From Pusillimonas minor (GTDB lineage: Bacteria; Pseudomonadota; Gammaproteobacteria; Burkholderiales; Burkholderiaceae_B), in contig NZ_JACJUU010000002.1 of NCBI RefSeq assembly GCF_014237865.1, forward strand, positions 186,001-250,000: DNA of 64,000 bases, given 5' to 3'. Made by a program: the position numbers and the translations under genes. A model generated the notes under the pieces. That model worked only from the letters and a program-made list of their open reading frames with translations. It had not been told where the DNA came from and made no database searches. Each line of letters starts with the position of its first letter. Positions within the stretch are counted from its first letter, which is position 1. Shown piece after piece: positions 17,575 to 26,016 of the stretch.

Positions 17575-18486
17575 TCACAGATCCCTGAATAGTTCAAACA
17601 TTACCTTGCGCAACCAAACTACGCCCGGGTCACGATGAAATCGCTCGTGCCAATGCTGCATGACAAGTATGCGTGGCGTTTTGAAGGGAAGCTCAAAGTA
17701 CTTGAGCACGCCCCGCTCGGCAAAAAATCGAGCCATCGCCTTAGGCAAAGTCACTATGTAATCGCTAAAAGGAATTATTGGCGGCACCGCCAAATAGCTT
17801 TCGGCCTGCCAACCGATATGTCTGACGATACCGACCTCTTCGATAGCATTGTTAAGCACCCAATGTCCGGTTCCCTGCAACGAGACAGCCAGATGCTGTT
17901 CTCCGGCATAGTCCGACCACGAGATCTGACGATCAATTCGAGGGTGGTCGCACCTTACTGCACCTACAAAATCCTGCTCGATCAATAACTGCTGATAAAT
18001 GCCTGGGCCAAGTTGCGGGGAAAAGGCAATCGTCAAATCAATTTCGCCTTCGGCCATGAGCGCACCTGTATCCTTGCTGATCGAACGAAACTCGAAACTG
18101 ATGTTTGGTGCCTGGCGCTGCTTGAACTCAAACAACGGTTTAAAGAGCGCCAAGTAACCCGCATCGGCCATCGCAATGCGAAACACCCGACTTGAGGTAC
18201 TCGCATCGAACGGATCCCTTGAACTCGTCGCGTCGCACAATAAGCGATAAGCTTTGCCCAAAGGCTCCTGCAGCGACAAAGCGTGCGGCGTTGGAGCCAT
18301 CCCCGCATTTGTACGAACAAACAACGCATCACCGAACTGTCGGCGCAAACGCGACAAACACATGCTTACCGCTGGTTGGGTCATATGCAAAGCCTCTGCT
18401 GTCGCAGACACACTACCCGTTCTAAACATTTCATCGAACACCGCAAGCAAGCGAAGATCAAGGTTTTTAATTGAACTGTTGAGCAT
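17575..18486 (-). CDS. LysR-type transcriptional regulator (copy 1)
   Basis: A 303-residue LTTR with an N-terminal HTH (LDLRLLAVFDEMFRTGSVSATAEALHMTQPAVSMCLSRLRRQFGD) and an effector-binding domain from about residue 90. The sequence resembles the NodD/LinR/PcpR-type branch that begins with a conserved LDLRLL block. It is divergent from the class II aldolase-family gene at 18623 and sits 78 bases upstream of the isochorismatase gene on its own strand. The likely targets are these two neighbours and itself. A TATCAA-N5-TTGATA palindrome lies just before its start codon. Confidence 0.9.
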   Translation of the reverse strand: MLNSSIKNLDLRLLAVFDEMFRTGSVSATAEALHMTQPAVSMCLSRLRRQFGDALFVRTNAGMAPTPHALSLQEPLGKAYRLLCDATSSRDPFDASTSSRVFRIAMADAGYLALFKPLFEFKQRQAPNISFEFRSISKDTGALMAEGEIDLTIAFSPQLGPGIYQQLLIEQDFVGAVRCDHPRIDRQISWSDYAGEQHLAVSLQGTGHWVLNNAIEEVGIVRHIGWQAESYLAVPPIIPFSDYIVTLPKAMARFFAERGVLKYFELPFKTPRILVMQHWHERFHRDPGVVWLRKVMFELFRDL

Positions 18487-18500
18487 TTAGAAACGTCTCT

Positions 18501-18517
18501 TATCAATTTTATTGATA
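18501..18517. promoter_or_regulatory. Palindrome in LysR / aldolase divergent promoter (copy 1)
   Basis: TATCAATTTTATTGATA: perfect 6-bp arms around 5 bases, 14 bases upstream of the LysR start. AT-rich dyad symmetry of this kind suits LTTR binding, probably autoregulatory. A TTGATA half-site recurs at 17549-17554, upstream of the isochorismatase gene. Confidence 0.4.
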
Positions 18518-18622
18518 CAAAGTATAGCGATCTCAAAATAGACGGCTCGGGTGCACAGCACTAACCTATGAGGCGTATATACCAACAACGCACCTTTCGC
18601 CCATTACAGAGGCCGCACAACC

Positions 18623-19393
18623 ATGAATACAATCCAGCCGCTTTCGACAAATAGGGACTCAACAGATATTGATCAACCAACCCCAACCAACGCTGAGCTA
18701 ATCAACGACCTGGTAACGGCCAACCATATTCTGTACGCCCAGGGTGTGCTCGACGCCTTTGGTCATGTGAGCGTTCGACACCCCGAGAATCCAAAACGCT
18801 ACCTGCTGTGTCGTAACATGGCCCCAGGTCAAGTTGAGGCCGAAGATATTATTCAATATGACCTGGACAGTCGGCCCCTTAATGCAAATGGTCGGAAGGT
18901 ATATCTGGAGCGCTTCATCCACGGCGAGATCTACAAGGCCCGCCCAGATGTCATGGCTGTCGTACACAGCCACTCACCCTCCGTCGTTCCGTTTAGTGTT
19001 GTGCGCACCGCTCCACTTCGACCCGTTTGTCACATGGCTGGTTTCTTGGGCATTGGCGCACCGATATTTGAAATCAGCGATGAAATCGGCGACGGCAGTA
19101 ATCTTTTGGTTACCGACGCCCCCCTAGGAAAGGCGCTTGCCCGAACCCTGGATAAAAAAACACTTGTTTTGATGCGAGGCCACGGGTCTACCGTTGTGGC
19201 AGATGACCTCAAGAAAGTTGTGTATCGCGCCGTGTACGCTGAAATTAACGCAAAGACGCAACTACAAGCATTACAGCTTGGGCAGCCACGCTACTTATCA
19301 GAGAAAGAGGCGGCAGCAGCTACTGAAACGATCGAAACACAAGTCATCCGGGCCTGGAATCTCTGGAAACAAGAAGCTGACGAAGTCAACTGA
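18623..19393 (+). CDS. Class II aldolase / adducin family protein, possible aromatic-acid decarboxylase (copy 1)
   Basis: A zinc-dependent class II aldolase-fold protein of 256 residues. The metal ligands H115 and H117 (VVHSHSPS) and H187 (RGHGST) are present, with E102 in IHGEIYKARPD likely acidic at the active site. Some members of this fold decarboxylate dihydroxyphthalates or similar acids in phthalate-type pathways, which makes that role plausible next to the Rieske and dehydrogenase genes. An aldolase role is equally possible. The first 20 residues are a polar extension not needed for the fold. It is transcribed alone on the plus strand, convergent with the MarR gene. Confidence 0.83.
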   Translation: MNTIQPLSTNRDSTDIDQPTPTNAELINDLVTANHILYAQGVLDAFGHVSVRHPENPKRYLLCRNMAPGQVEAEDIIQYDLDSRPLNANGRKVYLERFIHGEIYKARPDVMAVVHSHSPSVVPFSVVRTAPLRPVCHMAGFLGIGAPIFEISDEIGDGSNLLVTDAPLGKALARTLDKKTLVLMRGHGSTVVADDLKKVVYRAVYAEINAKTQLQALQLGQPRYLSEKEAAAATETIETQVIRAWNLWKQEADEVN

Positions 19394-19418
19394 GGGCAGT
19401 ACAGGTTGGCGTTAATGA

Positions 19419-19985
19419 TTAAACCTCATCCGCCTCATCTGCCAACCTTAACCGAGCCAGGTGTCGTGTTGAGGGTACTTTTCTATTCTCAGAGTGCAGC
19501 AGCTCTTGCTCGTCCATCGCCAGATTTTCAATAACTTTGGCCAACACTTTTCTCGCTATAAGCACTTCCTGGACAGAAAGACCTTGTACAGCCAAAGCAT
19601 TAACTTCCTCGGCCAGCGGCAGGAGGGTTGTCTTTAACGCCTTGCCTGAATCGGTAAGGTACAGATAAACGTTCTTTCGATTCCCCGATTTTTGCTTACG
19701 CTCGACGTAGCCCAAAGACTCCATCGCGCGGATCGCCGCTAATGTCGTTGGCGCCGACATCCCCGCAGTTTCGCTCAGTTCGCGCTGAGTCAATCCGTCG
19801 TGCTCCCACAATATGCGCAGGAAAGACCAGTGCCCGAATGAAACCGAGTGATCTATAAGTCGAATTTGAAGCGACCTCTCCATGGCGCGCCGGGCATCTT
19901 TAATCAGGTGTGCCAAACGGTCTTGCGGGATTGATTCCAGCCAGTCGCGGCGGCCCAGAACAACACTCTTTTCAGTCATTACCAA
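19419..19985 (-). CDS. MarR-family transcriptional regulator (copy 1)
   Basis: A 188-residue MarR protein, winged HTH at about 70-130 (LTQRELSETAGMSAPTTLAAIRAMESLGYVERK). MarR proteins are dimeric repressors that release DNA on binding aromatic acids. It lies 27 bases downstream of the Gfo/Idh/MocA gene on the same strand, so it is very likely cotranscribed with it. Two TTAGATATCTAA palindromes upstream of that gene are the best candidates for its operator, which would make it autoregulatory and a repressor of the divergent Rieske operon. Confidence 0.9.
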   Translation of the reverse strand: MVMTEKSVVLGRRDWLESIPQDRLAHLIKDARRAMERSLQIRLIDHSVSFGHWSFLRILWEHDGLTQRELSETAGMSAPTTLAAIRAMESLGYVERKQKSGNRKNVYLYLTDSGKALKTTLLPLAEEVNALAVQGLSVQEVLIARKVLAKVIENLAMDEQELLHSENRKVPSTRHLARLRLADEADEV

Positions 19986-20012
19986 TCACGCTCCAAAATT
20001 TTACGCATTAGT

Positions 20013-21206
20013 CTAAGCCACAATCCCGGCCTTGACCTGATGGGTTAAGGCTACCTCTTTGCCGGTTCGGGCAGACTCCAGAATGGCCAAACACACCTCG
20101 ATGTTTGCACGTGCCCACGCCGCGGAATGCAGCGGTGGGCGCACCTCGCGTACGCTGGCCCATAACTCATCAACCACTTCGACCCGAGGCACATCACATT
20201 TCGGCGTTGGCCGGAGTTCCCGTTGCATATCTCCACACACCCATAGCCCTTCCGGCGTCAAACTAATATCTGCATGGTCCATCGAAACAATTACAGGCCC
20301 GAAATGCTGATGATAGGCCCCCGCGGAAACCGACATCGGGCGATAGGCACTGCCGCCATAGTTACGAGCGGCCTTAAGCTGAGCCTCCCGATCCGCATTA
20401 GCCGACGCTAATCGGGCACGTGACTGACCATAGGCATCCAATGGCTTTATTTCACCCATCTCGCTAATGTTGCCCATTAATTGATCGCTGTCGTAATGCG
20501 CAAAGCCACTGTAGGTCAATGAAGCAAACGCCCCGCCCTCAAACCCAACCAGCGCCATGTAGGCACCTTCGGTAGGTCGTGTCGTGTCCCAACAGCCTGT
20601 ATACGCCCTAACACTGGTAGCTTCGCCACCCAACAATAGGCGAACGATGTCAACCTGATGGGCAGCCTGACTGAACACAACCCCGCCACCCTGACGCGTA
20701 TCCAGTTCCTCTGGTCGCCGCGGACGGTATAGATAATCTGTGTAATTCATCGTATGCAGCATTCGAGGCCTACCCAAAGTGCCTGACTGTATCAATCGAG
20801 CAGCATGCAAAACGGGGCCGTCAAAACTATGCGAATGTCCCACCACGATAGGAACCCGTGCCTCATGTGCCACCTCCACAATACGGGTGCAATCTTCCAG
20901 CGTTATGGCCAGGGGCTTTTCTACAAGCACCGCCTTACCGGCTGACGCTGCTAGAGCAACATGCTCGGCGTGGTACTGGTGCGGGGACGCAATATACACA
21001 GCCTCAACCAGCGGATCGCCACAAAGCGCCGCCACAGAGTCATATACGCGTCCGCCAAAATCCGCCTCGAATTGCGTGCGGGGACCCGGCTGGGGATCAA
21101 CGGCCGCCACCAAGCGGATTCGCTCGTCCTGAATAAACGTAGGAAGCATCAGCGTGAACGCGCGCCCCAAGCCCACGACACCCAGCCCGATCGGCTTCTT
21201 CTCCAT
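20013..21206 (-). CDS. Gfo/Idh/MocA-family oxidoreductase, phthalate dihydrodiol dehydrogenase (Pht4)-like (copy 1)
   Basis: A 397-residue NAD(P)-dependent dehydrogenase. The N-terminal Rossmann fold starts with GLGVVGLGRA (7-16), and the family EKP motif is present in VLVEKPLAIT. The C-terminal alpha/beta domain follows (THTMNYTDYLYRPRRPEELDTRQGGG region). In phthalate 4,5-catabolism the cis-dihydrodiol dehydrogenase belongs to this family, and here the gene is divergent from a phthalate-dioxygenase-like oxygenase, so that reaction is the best guess. The gene is the first of a two-gene unit with marR. Sugar or inositol oxidation is the alternative, less likely from context. Confidence 0.85.
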   Translation of the reverse strand: MEKKPIGLGVVGLGRAFTLMLPTFIQDERIRLVAAVDPQPGPRTQFEADFGGRVYDSVAALCGDPLVEAVYIASPHQYHAEHVALAASAGKAVLVEKPLAITLEDCTRIVEVAHEARVPIVVGHSHSFDGPVLHAARLIQSGTLGRPRMLHTMNYTDYLYRPRRPEELDTRQGGGVVFSQAAHQVDIVRLLLGGEATSVRAYTGCWDTTRPTEGAYMALVGFEGGAFASLTYSGFAHYDSDQLMGNISEMGEIKPLDAYGQSRARLASANADREAQLKAARNYGGSAYRPMSVSAGAYHQHFGPVIVSMDHADISLTPEGLWVCGDMQRELRPTPKCDVPRVEVVDELWASVREVRPPLHSAAWARANIEVCLAILESARTGKEVALTHQVKAGIVA

Positions 21207-21234
21207 TCAACTCCCCTGAACATATTGCAACTAA

Positions 21235-21279
21235 GTTAGATATCTAATAATATAGTCCAAATATAGTTAGATATCTAAC
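21235..21279. promoter_or_regulatory. Two palindromic sites, candidate MarR operators (copy 1)
   Basis: GTTAGATATCTAAT (21235-21248) and GTTAGATATCTAAC (21266-21279, a perfect 14-bp palindrome) lie in the 134-bp divergent region between the Gfo/Idh/MocA and Rieske genes. The centres are 31 bp apart, about three helical turns, so two dimers could bind on the same face. They lie 29-73 bp from one start codon and 62-106 bp from the other. Confidence 0.65.
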
Positions 21280-21340
21280 AATAAATCTTGGTCACCACAG
21301 GCGCATTCATTTGCGCGCGACAACATAAACGGAGGTAGTC

Positions 21341-22630
21341 ATGACACCAGAAGAAAACGATCTTCTTTGCCGAGTTACCGGAGACGCTCCGATGGGGCAA
21401 TTGATGCGACGTCACTGGACGCCTGTTTGTCTTGTGGAAGAAGTCGCAGAACCCGACGGCACACCCGTAAAAGCAAGAATATTCGGGGAGCCCCTTGTCG
21501 TATTCCGAGATACCTCAGGCAAGGTAGGCGTCATCGCAGAACACTGTCCTCATCGGGGCCCATCTCTAGCCTTGGGCCGAAACGAAGAGGGGGGGCTACG
21601 CTGCTTGTATCACGGCTGGAAATTCGATATTCACGGAAACATTCTCGAAATGGTCTCCGAGCCCGGTGGCAATCGCATGGCGGCTGGCATCAAACATCCC
21701 GCCTACCCCGTTAAAGAATGGGGCGGTATGATTTGGGCCTATATGGGTCCGCAAGATGCCATCCCAGAATTTCAGCCGCCGGCATGGGCGCCGACGGCAG
21801 ATACACAAGTCACCATTGCAAAGGCCGTTCTGCCCTGCAACTGGGCCCAAATTCTCGAAGGTGCAATCGACTCGGCGCATAGCTCGAGTCTGCACTCTTC
21901 CGACATGGTCTCTACAGAGTCAGTTAGCGGCGCAGAAGCCACTGATAGCCTATGGCTTCGTCCATCCAACGACAAAGCGCCACGACTTCAAATCGACAGA
22001 ACGCCATACGGCTTTCGCTACGCCGCCATTCGTATCCCGATACATAATGCCGACGTTAACGATTACGTGCGCTCAACAGTATTCGTTGCCCCCGCTACCG
22101 CACTAATACCACCCAACAATCTTTATAACGTCGCCAACATCAACGTGCCGGCCGACGACACCACTACGGTGTTCTACTTCATCGCGTGGGGCCATCCTGC
22201 CCAAACCCCAAACACCGAGCAATGGCGAAAGTTCTTGGGGCAAACGGTAGGTGTAGACCTCGACCAGAATTATCGGCCGCTACGCACCGTTGAAAACAGT
22301 TTCTGGCAAGATCGTGACGCCATGAAAGCAGGTAACTTCACGGGCATTACCGGTTTCCCGAACCAAGACGTTGCCATGTGGTGCACGATGGGCGCTATTG
22401 CCGACCGGACCGCCGACCACCTTGGGGCAAGCGATATCGCCGTAGCAGAGTTTCGCAAGCAAATGCTTAAGGCAGTGCAGGTATTCAGGGAAACCGGTGA
22501 GGTCATTGGTGCTGGCACCTACGCCATACCCAAGCACATCTGCGCTTTTCAGACCATGGTGCCAAAAGGGACCGACTGGAGAACACATGAAGTTGGTCCT
22601 GTCTGGGAAACCGACAAGGCAACGGCGTAA
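21341..22630 (+). CDS. Rieske oxygenase, phthalate 4,5-dioxygenase large-subunit-like (copy 1)
   Basis: The oxygenase component (429 residues) of a ring-hydroxylating enzyme. The Rieske ligands are C69/H71 (CPHRGPSL) and C88/H91 (CLYHGW). The iron facial site is in EGAIDSAHSSSLH with H180 and H185 (D177 nearby). The opening TPEENDLLCRVTGDAPMGQLMRRHW and the length are close to the phthalate 4,5-dioxygenase class, which works with a separate FMN/2Fe-2S reductase. No such reductase gene is in the window. A strong ACGGAGGT box precedes the ATG. It is followed 44 bases later by the decarboxylase-like gene in the same unit. Confidence 0.9.
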   Translation: MTPEENDLLCRVTGDAPMGQLMRRHWTPVCLVEEVAEPDGTPVKARIFGEPLVVFRDTSGKVGVIAEHCPHRGPSLALGRNEEGGLRCLYHGWKFDIHGNILEMVSEPGGNRMAAGIKHPAYPVKEWGGMIWAYMGPQDAIPEFQPPAWAPTADTQVTIAKAVLPCNWAQILEGAIDSAHSSSLHSSDMVSTESVSGAEATDSLWLRPSNDKAPRLQIDRTPYGFRYAAIRIPIHNADVNDYVRSTVFVAPATALIPPNNLYNVANINVPADDTTTVFYFIAWGHPAQTPNTEQWRKFLGQTVGVDLDQNYRPLRTVENSFWQDRDAMKAGNFTGITGFPNQDVAMWCTMGAIADRTADHLGASDIAVAEFRKQMLKAVQVFRETGEVIGAGTYAIPKHICAFQTMVPKGTDWRTHEVGPVWETDKATA

Positions 22631-22674
22631 CGCCCACGACCCAAATTTACGTAGAACTATTACAGGAGCCTAAA

Positions 22675-23664
22675 TTGGCACGACTACAACTTTCTATCGC
22701 TATGGGTGACTACGACCGCACCAGAGCACTGCTGGACGGCAACGTGCTGGTTGATGGCGTCGATCCGGTCTACATGACACTTTCACCGGAAGAGATATTT
22801 TTTCGGGCCTTCCGGAACACTGAATTTGATATTGCGGAAATGTCGTTCTCTAGCTATCTGGTGAAAGCCTCTCAAGGGCAAAATGCTTATGTCGCCATTC
22901 CGGTATTTCTTTCGCGTGCCTTTCGTCACACCTCAATTTACGTTCGCACCGACCGAATTAAACGACCTGAAGACCTGCGCGGCCGGCGCATTGGCCTGCC
23001 CGAATACCAACTTACAGCTAACGTATGGGCACGTGCAATTCTTGAAGATGATTACGGCGTGACGCCTTCAAGCGTAACCTGGGTAAGAGGGGGTATTGCA
23101 GAGCCAGGGCGACCCGAAAAAATCAAACTCCAACTGCCAAACGACATTAAGCTTGAAAACGCACCCGAGGGCGAAACCATTTCGGAAATGATAAGCCGAG
23201 GCGATATTGACGGGTTCATTGGACCTCGACCACCCGCAGGCAGCGCCGCAACGAACCCAAACGTTGGCTGGCTATTCCCTGACCCCACAGCGACGGCAAA
23301 AGACTACTTCAAACGAACAGGCATTTACCCAATTATGCATGTCGTGGGTATCCGCAAAACCCTGCTGGAGCAGCACCCCTGGCTAGCGAATGCGGTCTAT
23401 AAGGCATTTGAACAAGCAAAACGCTTCGCTCTTGAAAAACTGGCCGACACGTCTGCGACAAAAGTCACGCTTCCCTTCGTAGAAGAACAGCTGAAAGCCG
23501 CAAAAGCACTCATGGGCGAAGACTATTGGTCATATGGGGTTGATCGAAACAGGAAAACACTCGAGGCCTTCGTCCATCATCATCACAAACAAGGACTTTC
23601 GGCACGCTTGATGAGTGTCGATGAAATTTTCCATCCCGCCACATACGAAACCGTCAAAATTTAA
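22675..23664 (+). CDS. 4,5-dihydroxyphthalate decarboxylase (Pht5)-like protein (copy 1)
   Basis: A 329-residue protein with a periplasmic-binding-protein-like fold but no signal peptide, as in Pht5-type dihydroxyphthalate decarboxylases. Visible blocks are LSIAMGDYDRTRALLDG at the start, FDIAEMSFSSYLV, and GRRIGLPEYQLTANVWARA. It would remove a carboxyl from the dihydroxylated product made by the oxygenase and dehydrogenase. It starts at TTG (22675) behind AGGAGCC. The convergent end overlaps the chimeric isochorismatase remnant by 11 bases. The sister gene at 29273 is identical. Confidence 0.85.
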   Translation: MARLQLSIAMGDYDRTRALLDGNVLVDGVDPVYMTLSPEEIFFRAFRNTEFDIAEMSFSSYLVKASQGQNAYVAIPVFLSRAFRHTSIYVRTDRIKRPEDLRGRRIGLPEYQLTANVWARAILEDDYGVTPSSVTWVRGGIAEPGRPEKIKLQLPNDIKLENAPEGETISEMISRGDIDGFIGPRPPAGSAATNPNVGWLFPDPTATAKDYFKRTGIYPIMHVVGIRKTLLEQHPWLANAVYKAFEQAKRFALEKLADTSATKVTLPFVEEQLKAAKALMGEDYWSYGVDRNRKTLEAFVHHHHKQGLSARLMSVDEIFHPATYETVKI

Positions 23665-23672
23665 GTCGGTAT

Positions 23673-23702
23673 GAGGTCGGGTGGCTTCCATTCCCCGACC
23701 TC
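23673..23702. terminator. Hairpin between decarboxylase gene and joint (copy 1)
   Basis: GAGGTCGGG / CCCGACCTC, 9-bp perfect stem with a 12-base loop, placed 8 bases after the decarboxylase stop. There is no T-run, so termination strength is uncertain. Confidence 0.45.
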
Positions 23703-23712
23703 CCCACCAAAC

Positions 23713-23755
23713 TTAGCGTACCGCGTAATTGCCACGCGGCCTCAATACAAAGCCA
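23713..23755 (-). pseudogene. Orphan 3' fragment of the citrate-synthase-like gene
   Basis: Forty-three bases identical to the end of the gene at 30311-31591 (its last 13 codons and stop, plus one base). The rest of that gene is absent here because the duplication breakpoint cuts it. It shows that the intact gene, and so copy 2's right end, is the original right junction. Confidence 0.85.
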
Positions 23756-24172
23756 ATTGGCACTTAAACGCTCATCTAACTCGTGCCCATCCCCACTGGC
23801 CAATAAACTAGCAACGCCTTTTTGTTTCATCGCCCATATGCCGGCATCAATCAAGTTGGGGTTGTCGTATCTAACGGCAGTAAAAATTACTGGCACCTCC
23901 TTGTTTTTGGCAGAAGTGATAATTTCGTTTGCCACTGTTATTTGACTGGAAAGATCAGCGCCTAAAGGTCTTTGAGCATCGGTAAACCCTTTCGTCAGAT
24001 CAATAACCAGCACCGCCGGCCGTTTACCAAACCCGATCTTTACACCAAAACCTCTCGCGGCGAAAAAAGCCTCGTCATCAGTCAACCCACCCATAGCCCC
24101 CCCTTTTCGTTTGTTTGCAGAAGCGTACTCTTCTAGTGCACATAAATTGATACGCGAACAGGTTCTACCGTC

Positions 24173-25084
24173 TCACAGATCCCTGAATAGTTCAAACATT
24201 ACCTTGCGCAACCAAACTACGCCCGGGTCACGATGAAATCGCTCGTGCCAATGCTGCATGACAAGTATGCGTGGCGTTTTGAAGGGAAGCTCAAAGTACT
24301 TGAGCACGCCCCGCTCGGCAAAAAATCGAGCCATCGCCTTAGGCAAAGTCACTATGTAATCGCTAAAAGGAATTATTGGCGGCACCGCCAAATAGCTTTC
24401 GGCCTGCCAACCGATATGTCTGACGATACCGACCTCTTCGATAGCATTGTTAAGCACCCAATGTCCGGTTCCCTGCAACGAGACAGCCAGATGCTGTTCT
24501 CCGGCATAGTCCGACCACGAGATCTGACGATCAATTCGAGGGTGGTCGCACCTTACTGCACCTACAAAATCCTGCTCGATCAATAACTGCTGATAAATGC
24601 CTGGGCCAAGTTGCGGGGAAAAGGCAATCGTCAAATCAATTTCGCCTTCGGCCATGAGCGCACCTGTATCCTTGCTGATCGAACGAAACTCGAAACTGAT
24701 GTTTGGTGCCTGGCGCTGCTTGAACTCAAACAACGGTTTAAAGAGCGCCAAGTAACCCGCATCGGCCATCGCAATGCGAAACACCCGACTTGAGGTACTC
24801 GCATCGAACGGATCCCTTGAACTCGTCGCGTCGCACAATAAGCGATAAGCTTTGCCCAAAGGCTCCTGCAGCGACAAAGCGTGCGGCGTTGGAGCCATCC
24901 CCGCATTTGTACGAACAAACAACGCATCACCGAACTGTCGGCGCAAACGCGACAAACACATGCTTACCGCTGGTTGGGTCATATGCAAAGCCTCTGCTGT
25001 CGCAGACACACTACCCGTTCTAAACATTTCATCGAACACCGCAAGCAAGCGAAGATCAAGGTTTTTAATTGAACTGTTGAGCAT
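24173..25084 (-). CDS. LysR-type transcriptional regulator (copy 2)
   Basis: The 303-residue product is identical to that of 17575-18486. Its downstream neighbour on the same strand is now the truncated isochorismatase remnant instead of the complete gene, so this copy retains only the divergent aldolase-family gene and itself as nearby targets. Expression of both copies would double regulator dosage. Confidence 0.9.
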   Translation of the reverse strand: MLNSSIKNLDLRLLAVFDEMFRTGSVSATAEALHMTQPAVSMCLSRLRRQFGDALFVRTNAGMAPTPHALSLQEPLGKAYRLLCDATSSRDPFDASTSSRVFRIAMADAGYLALFKPLFEFKQRQAPNISFEFRSISKDTGALMAEGEIDLTIAFSPQLGPGIYQQLLIEQDFVGAVRCDHPRIDRQISWSDYAGEQHLAVSLQGTGHWVLNNAIEEVGIVRHIGWQAESYLAVPPIIPFSDYIVTLPKAMARFFAERGVLKYFELPFKTPRILVMQHWHERFHRDPGVVWLRKVMFELFRDL

Positions 25085-25098
25085 TTAGAAACGTCTCT

Positions 25099-25115
25099 TA
25101 TCAATTTTATTGATA
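25099..25115. promoter_or_regulatory. Palindrome in LysR / aldolase divergent promoter (copy 2)
   Basis: TATCAATTTTATTGATA, the copy of the site at 18501-18517, with the same distance to the LysR start. Confidence 0.4.
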
Positions 25116-25220
25116 CAAAGTATAGCGATCTCAAAATAGACGGCTCGGGTGCACAGCACTAACCTATGAGGCGTATATACCAACAACGCACCTTTCGCCC
25201 ATTACAGAGGCCGCACAACC

Positions 25221-25991
25221 ATGAATACAATCCAGCCGCTTTCGACAAATAGGGACTCAACAGATATTGATCAACCAACCCCAACCAACGCTGAGCTAAT
25301 CAACGACCTGGTAACGGCCAACCATATTCTGTACGCCCAGGGTGTGCTCGACGCCTTTGGTCATGTGAGCGTTCGACACCCCGAGAATCCAAAACGCTAC
25401 CTGCTGTGTCGTAACATGGCCCCAGGTCAAGTTGAGGCCGAAGATATTATTCAATATGACCTGGACAGTCGGCCCCTTAATGCAAATGGTCGGAAGGTAT
25501 ATCTGGAGCGCTTCATCCACGGCGAGATCTACAAGGCCCGCCCAGATGTCATGGCTGTCGTACACAGCCACTCACCCTCCGTCGTTCCGTTTAGTGTTGT
25601 GCGCACCGCTCCACTTCGACCCGTTTGTCACATGGCTGGTTTCTTGGGCATTGGCGCACCGATATTTGAAATCAGCGATGAAATCGGCGACGGCAGTAAT
25701 CTTTTGGTTACCGACGCCCCCCTAGGAAAGGCGCTTGCCCGAACCCTGGATAAAAAAACACTTGTTTTGATGCGAGGCCACGGGTCTACCGTTGTGGCAG
25801 ATGACCTCAAGAAAGTTGTGTATCGCGCCGTGTACGCTGAAATTAACGCAAAGACGCAACTACAAGCATTACAGCTTGGGCAGCCACGCTACTTATCAGA
25901 GAAAGAGGCGGCAGCAGCTACTGAAACGATCGAAACACAAGTCATCCGGGCCTGGAATCTCTGGAAACAAGAAGCTGACGAAGTCAACTGA
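25221..25991 (+). CDS. Class II aldolase / adducin family protein (copy 2)
   Basis: Identical to the 256-residue product of 18623-19393, including the H115/H117/H187 metal ligands and the polar N-terminal extension. The promoter region back to the divergent LysR gene is duplicated in full, so this copy should be expressed like the first. Confidence 0.83.
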   Translation: MNTIQPLSTNRDSTDIDQPTPTNAELINDLVTANHILYAQGVLDAFGHVSVRHPENPKRYLLCRNMAPGQVEAEDIIQYDLDSRPLNANGRKVYLERFIHGEIYKARPDVMAVVHSHSPSVVPFSVVRTAPLRPVCHMAGFLGIGAPIFEISDEIGDGSNLLVTDAPLGKALARTLDKKTLVLMRGHGSTVVADDLKKVVYRAVYAEINAKTQLQALQLGQPRYLSEKEAAAATETIETQVIRAWNLWKQEADEVN

Positions 25992-26016
25992 GGGCAGTAC
26001 AGGTTGGCGTTAATGA

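Larger units (their letters stand above)
17158..23755. repeat. Tandem duplication unit, copy 1 (6,598 bp)
   Basis: The segment is repeated head-to-tail at 23756-30353 with a constant offset of 6,598. I found no mismatch in the stretches compared, and all translated products are identical. The unit begins exactly at codon 113 of the isochorismatase gene and ends in the DNA of the last 14 codons of the citrate-synthase-like gene. The junction bases (AGCCA then ATTGG) show no microhomology between the two breakpoints (GCTC/ATTGG and AGCCA/GCAAG). Confidence 0.95.
23654..24094 (-). pseudogene. Truncated chimeric isochorismatase-family gene at the duplication joint
   Basis: The first 113 codons match the intact gene at 16837-17496. 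The frame then runs through the duplication joint at 23755/23756 into 33 unrelated codons (WLCIEAAWQ onward). These come from the citrate-synthase-like 3' end and the adjacent intergenic DNA, read out of frame. It keeps D32 but loses the lysine and the nucleophilic cysteine C154, so it cannot be a working hydrolase. It could still be transcribed from the copied upstream region. Confidence 0.9.
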
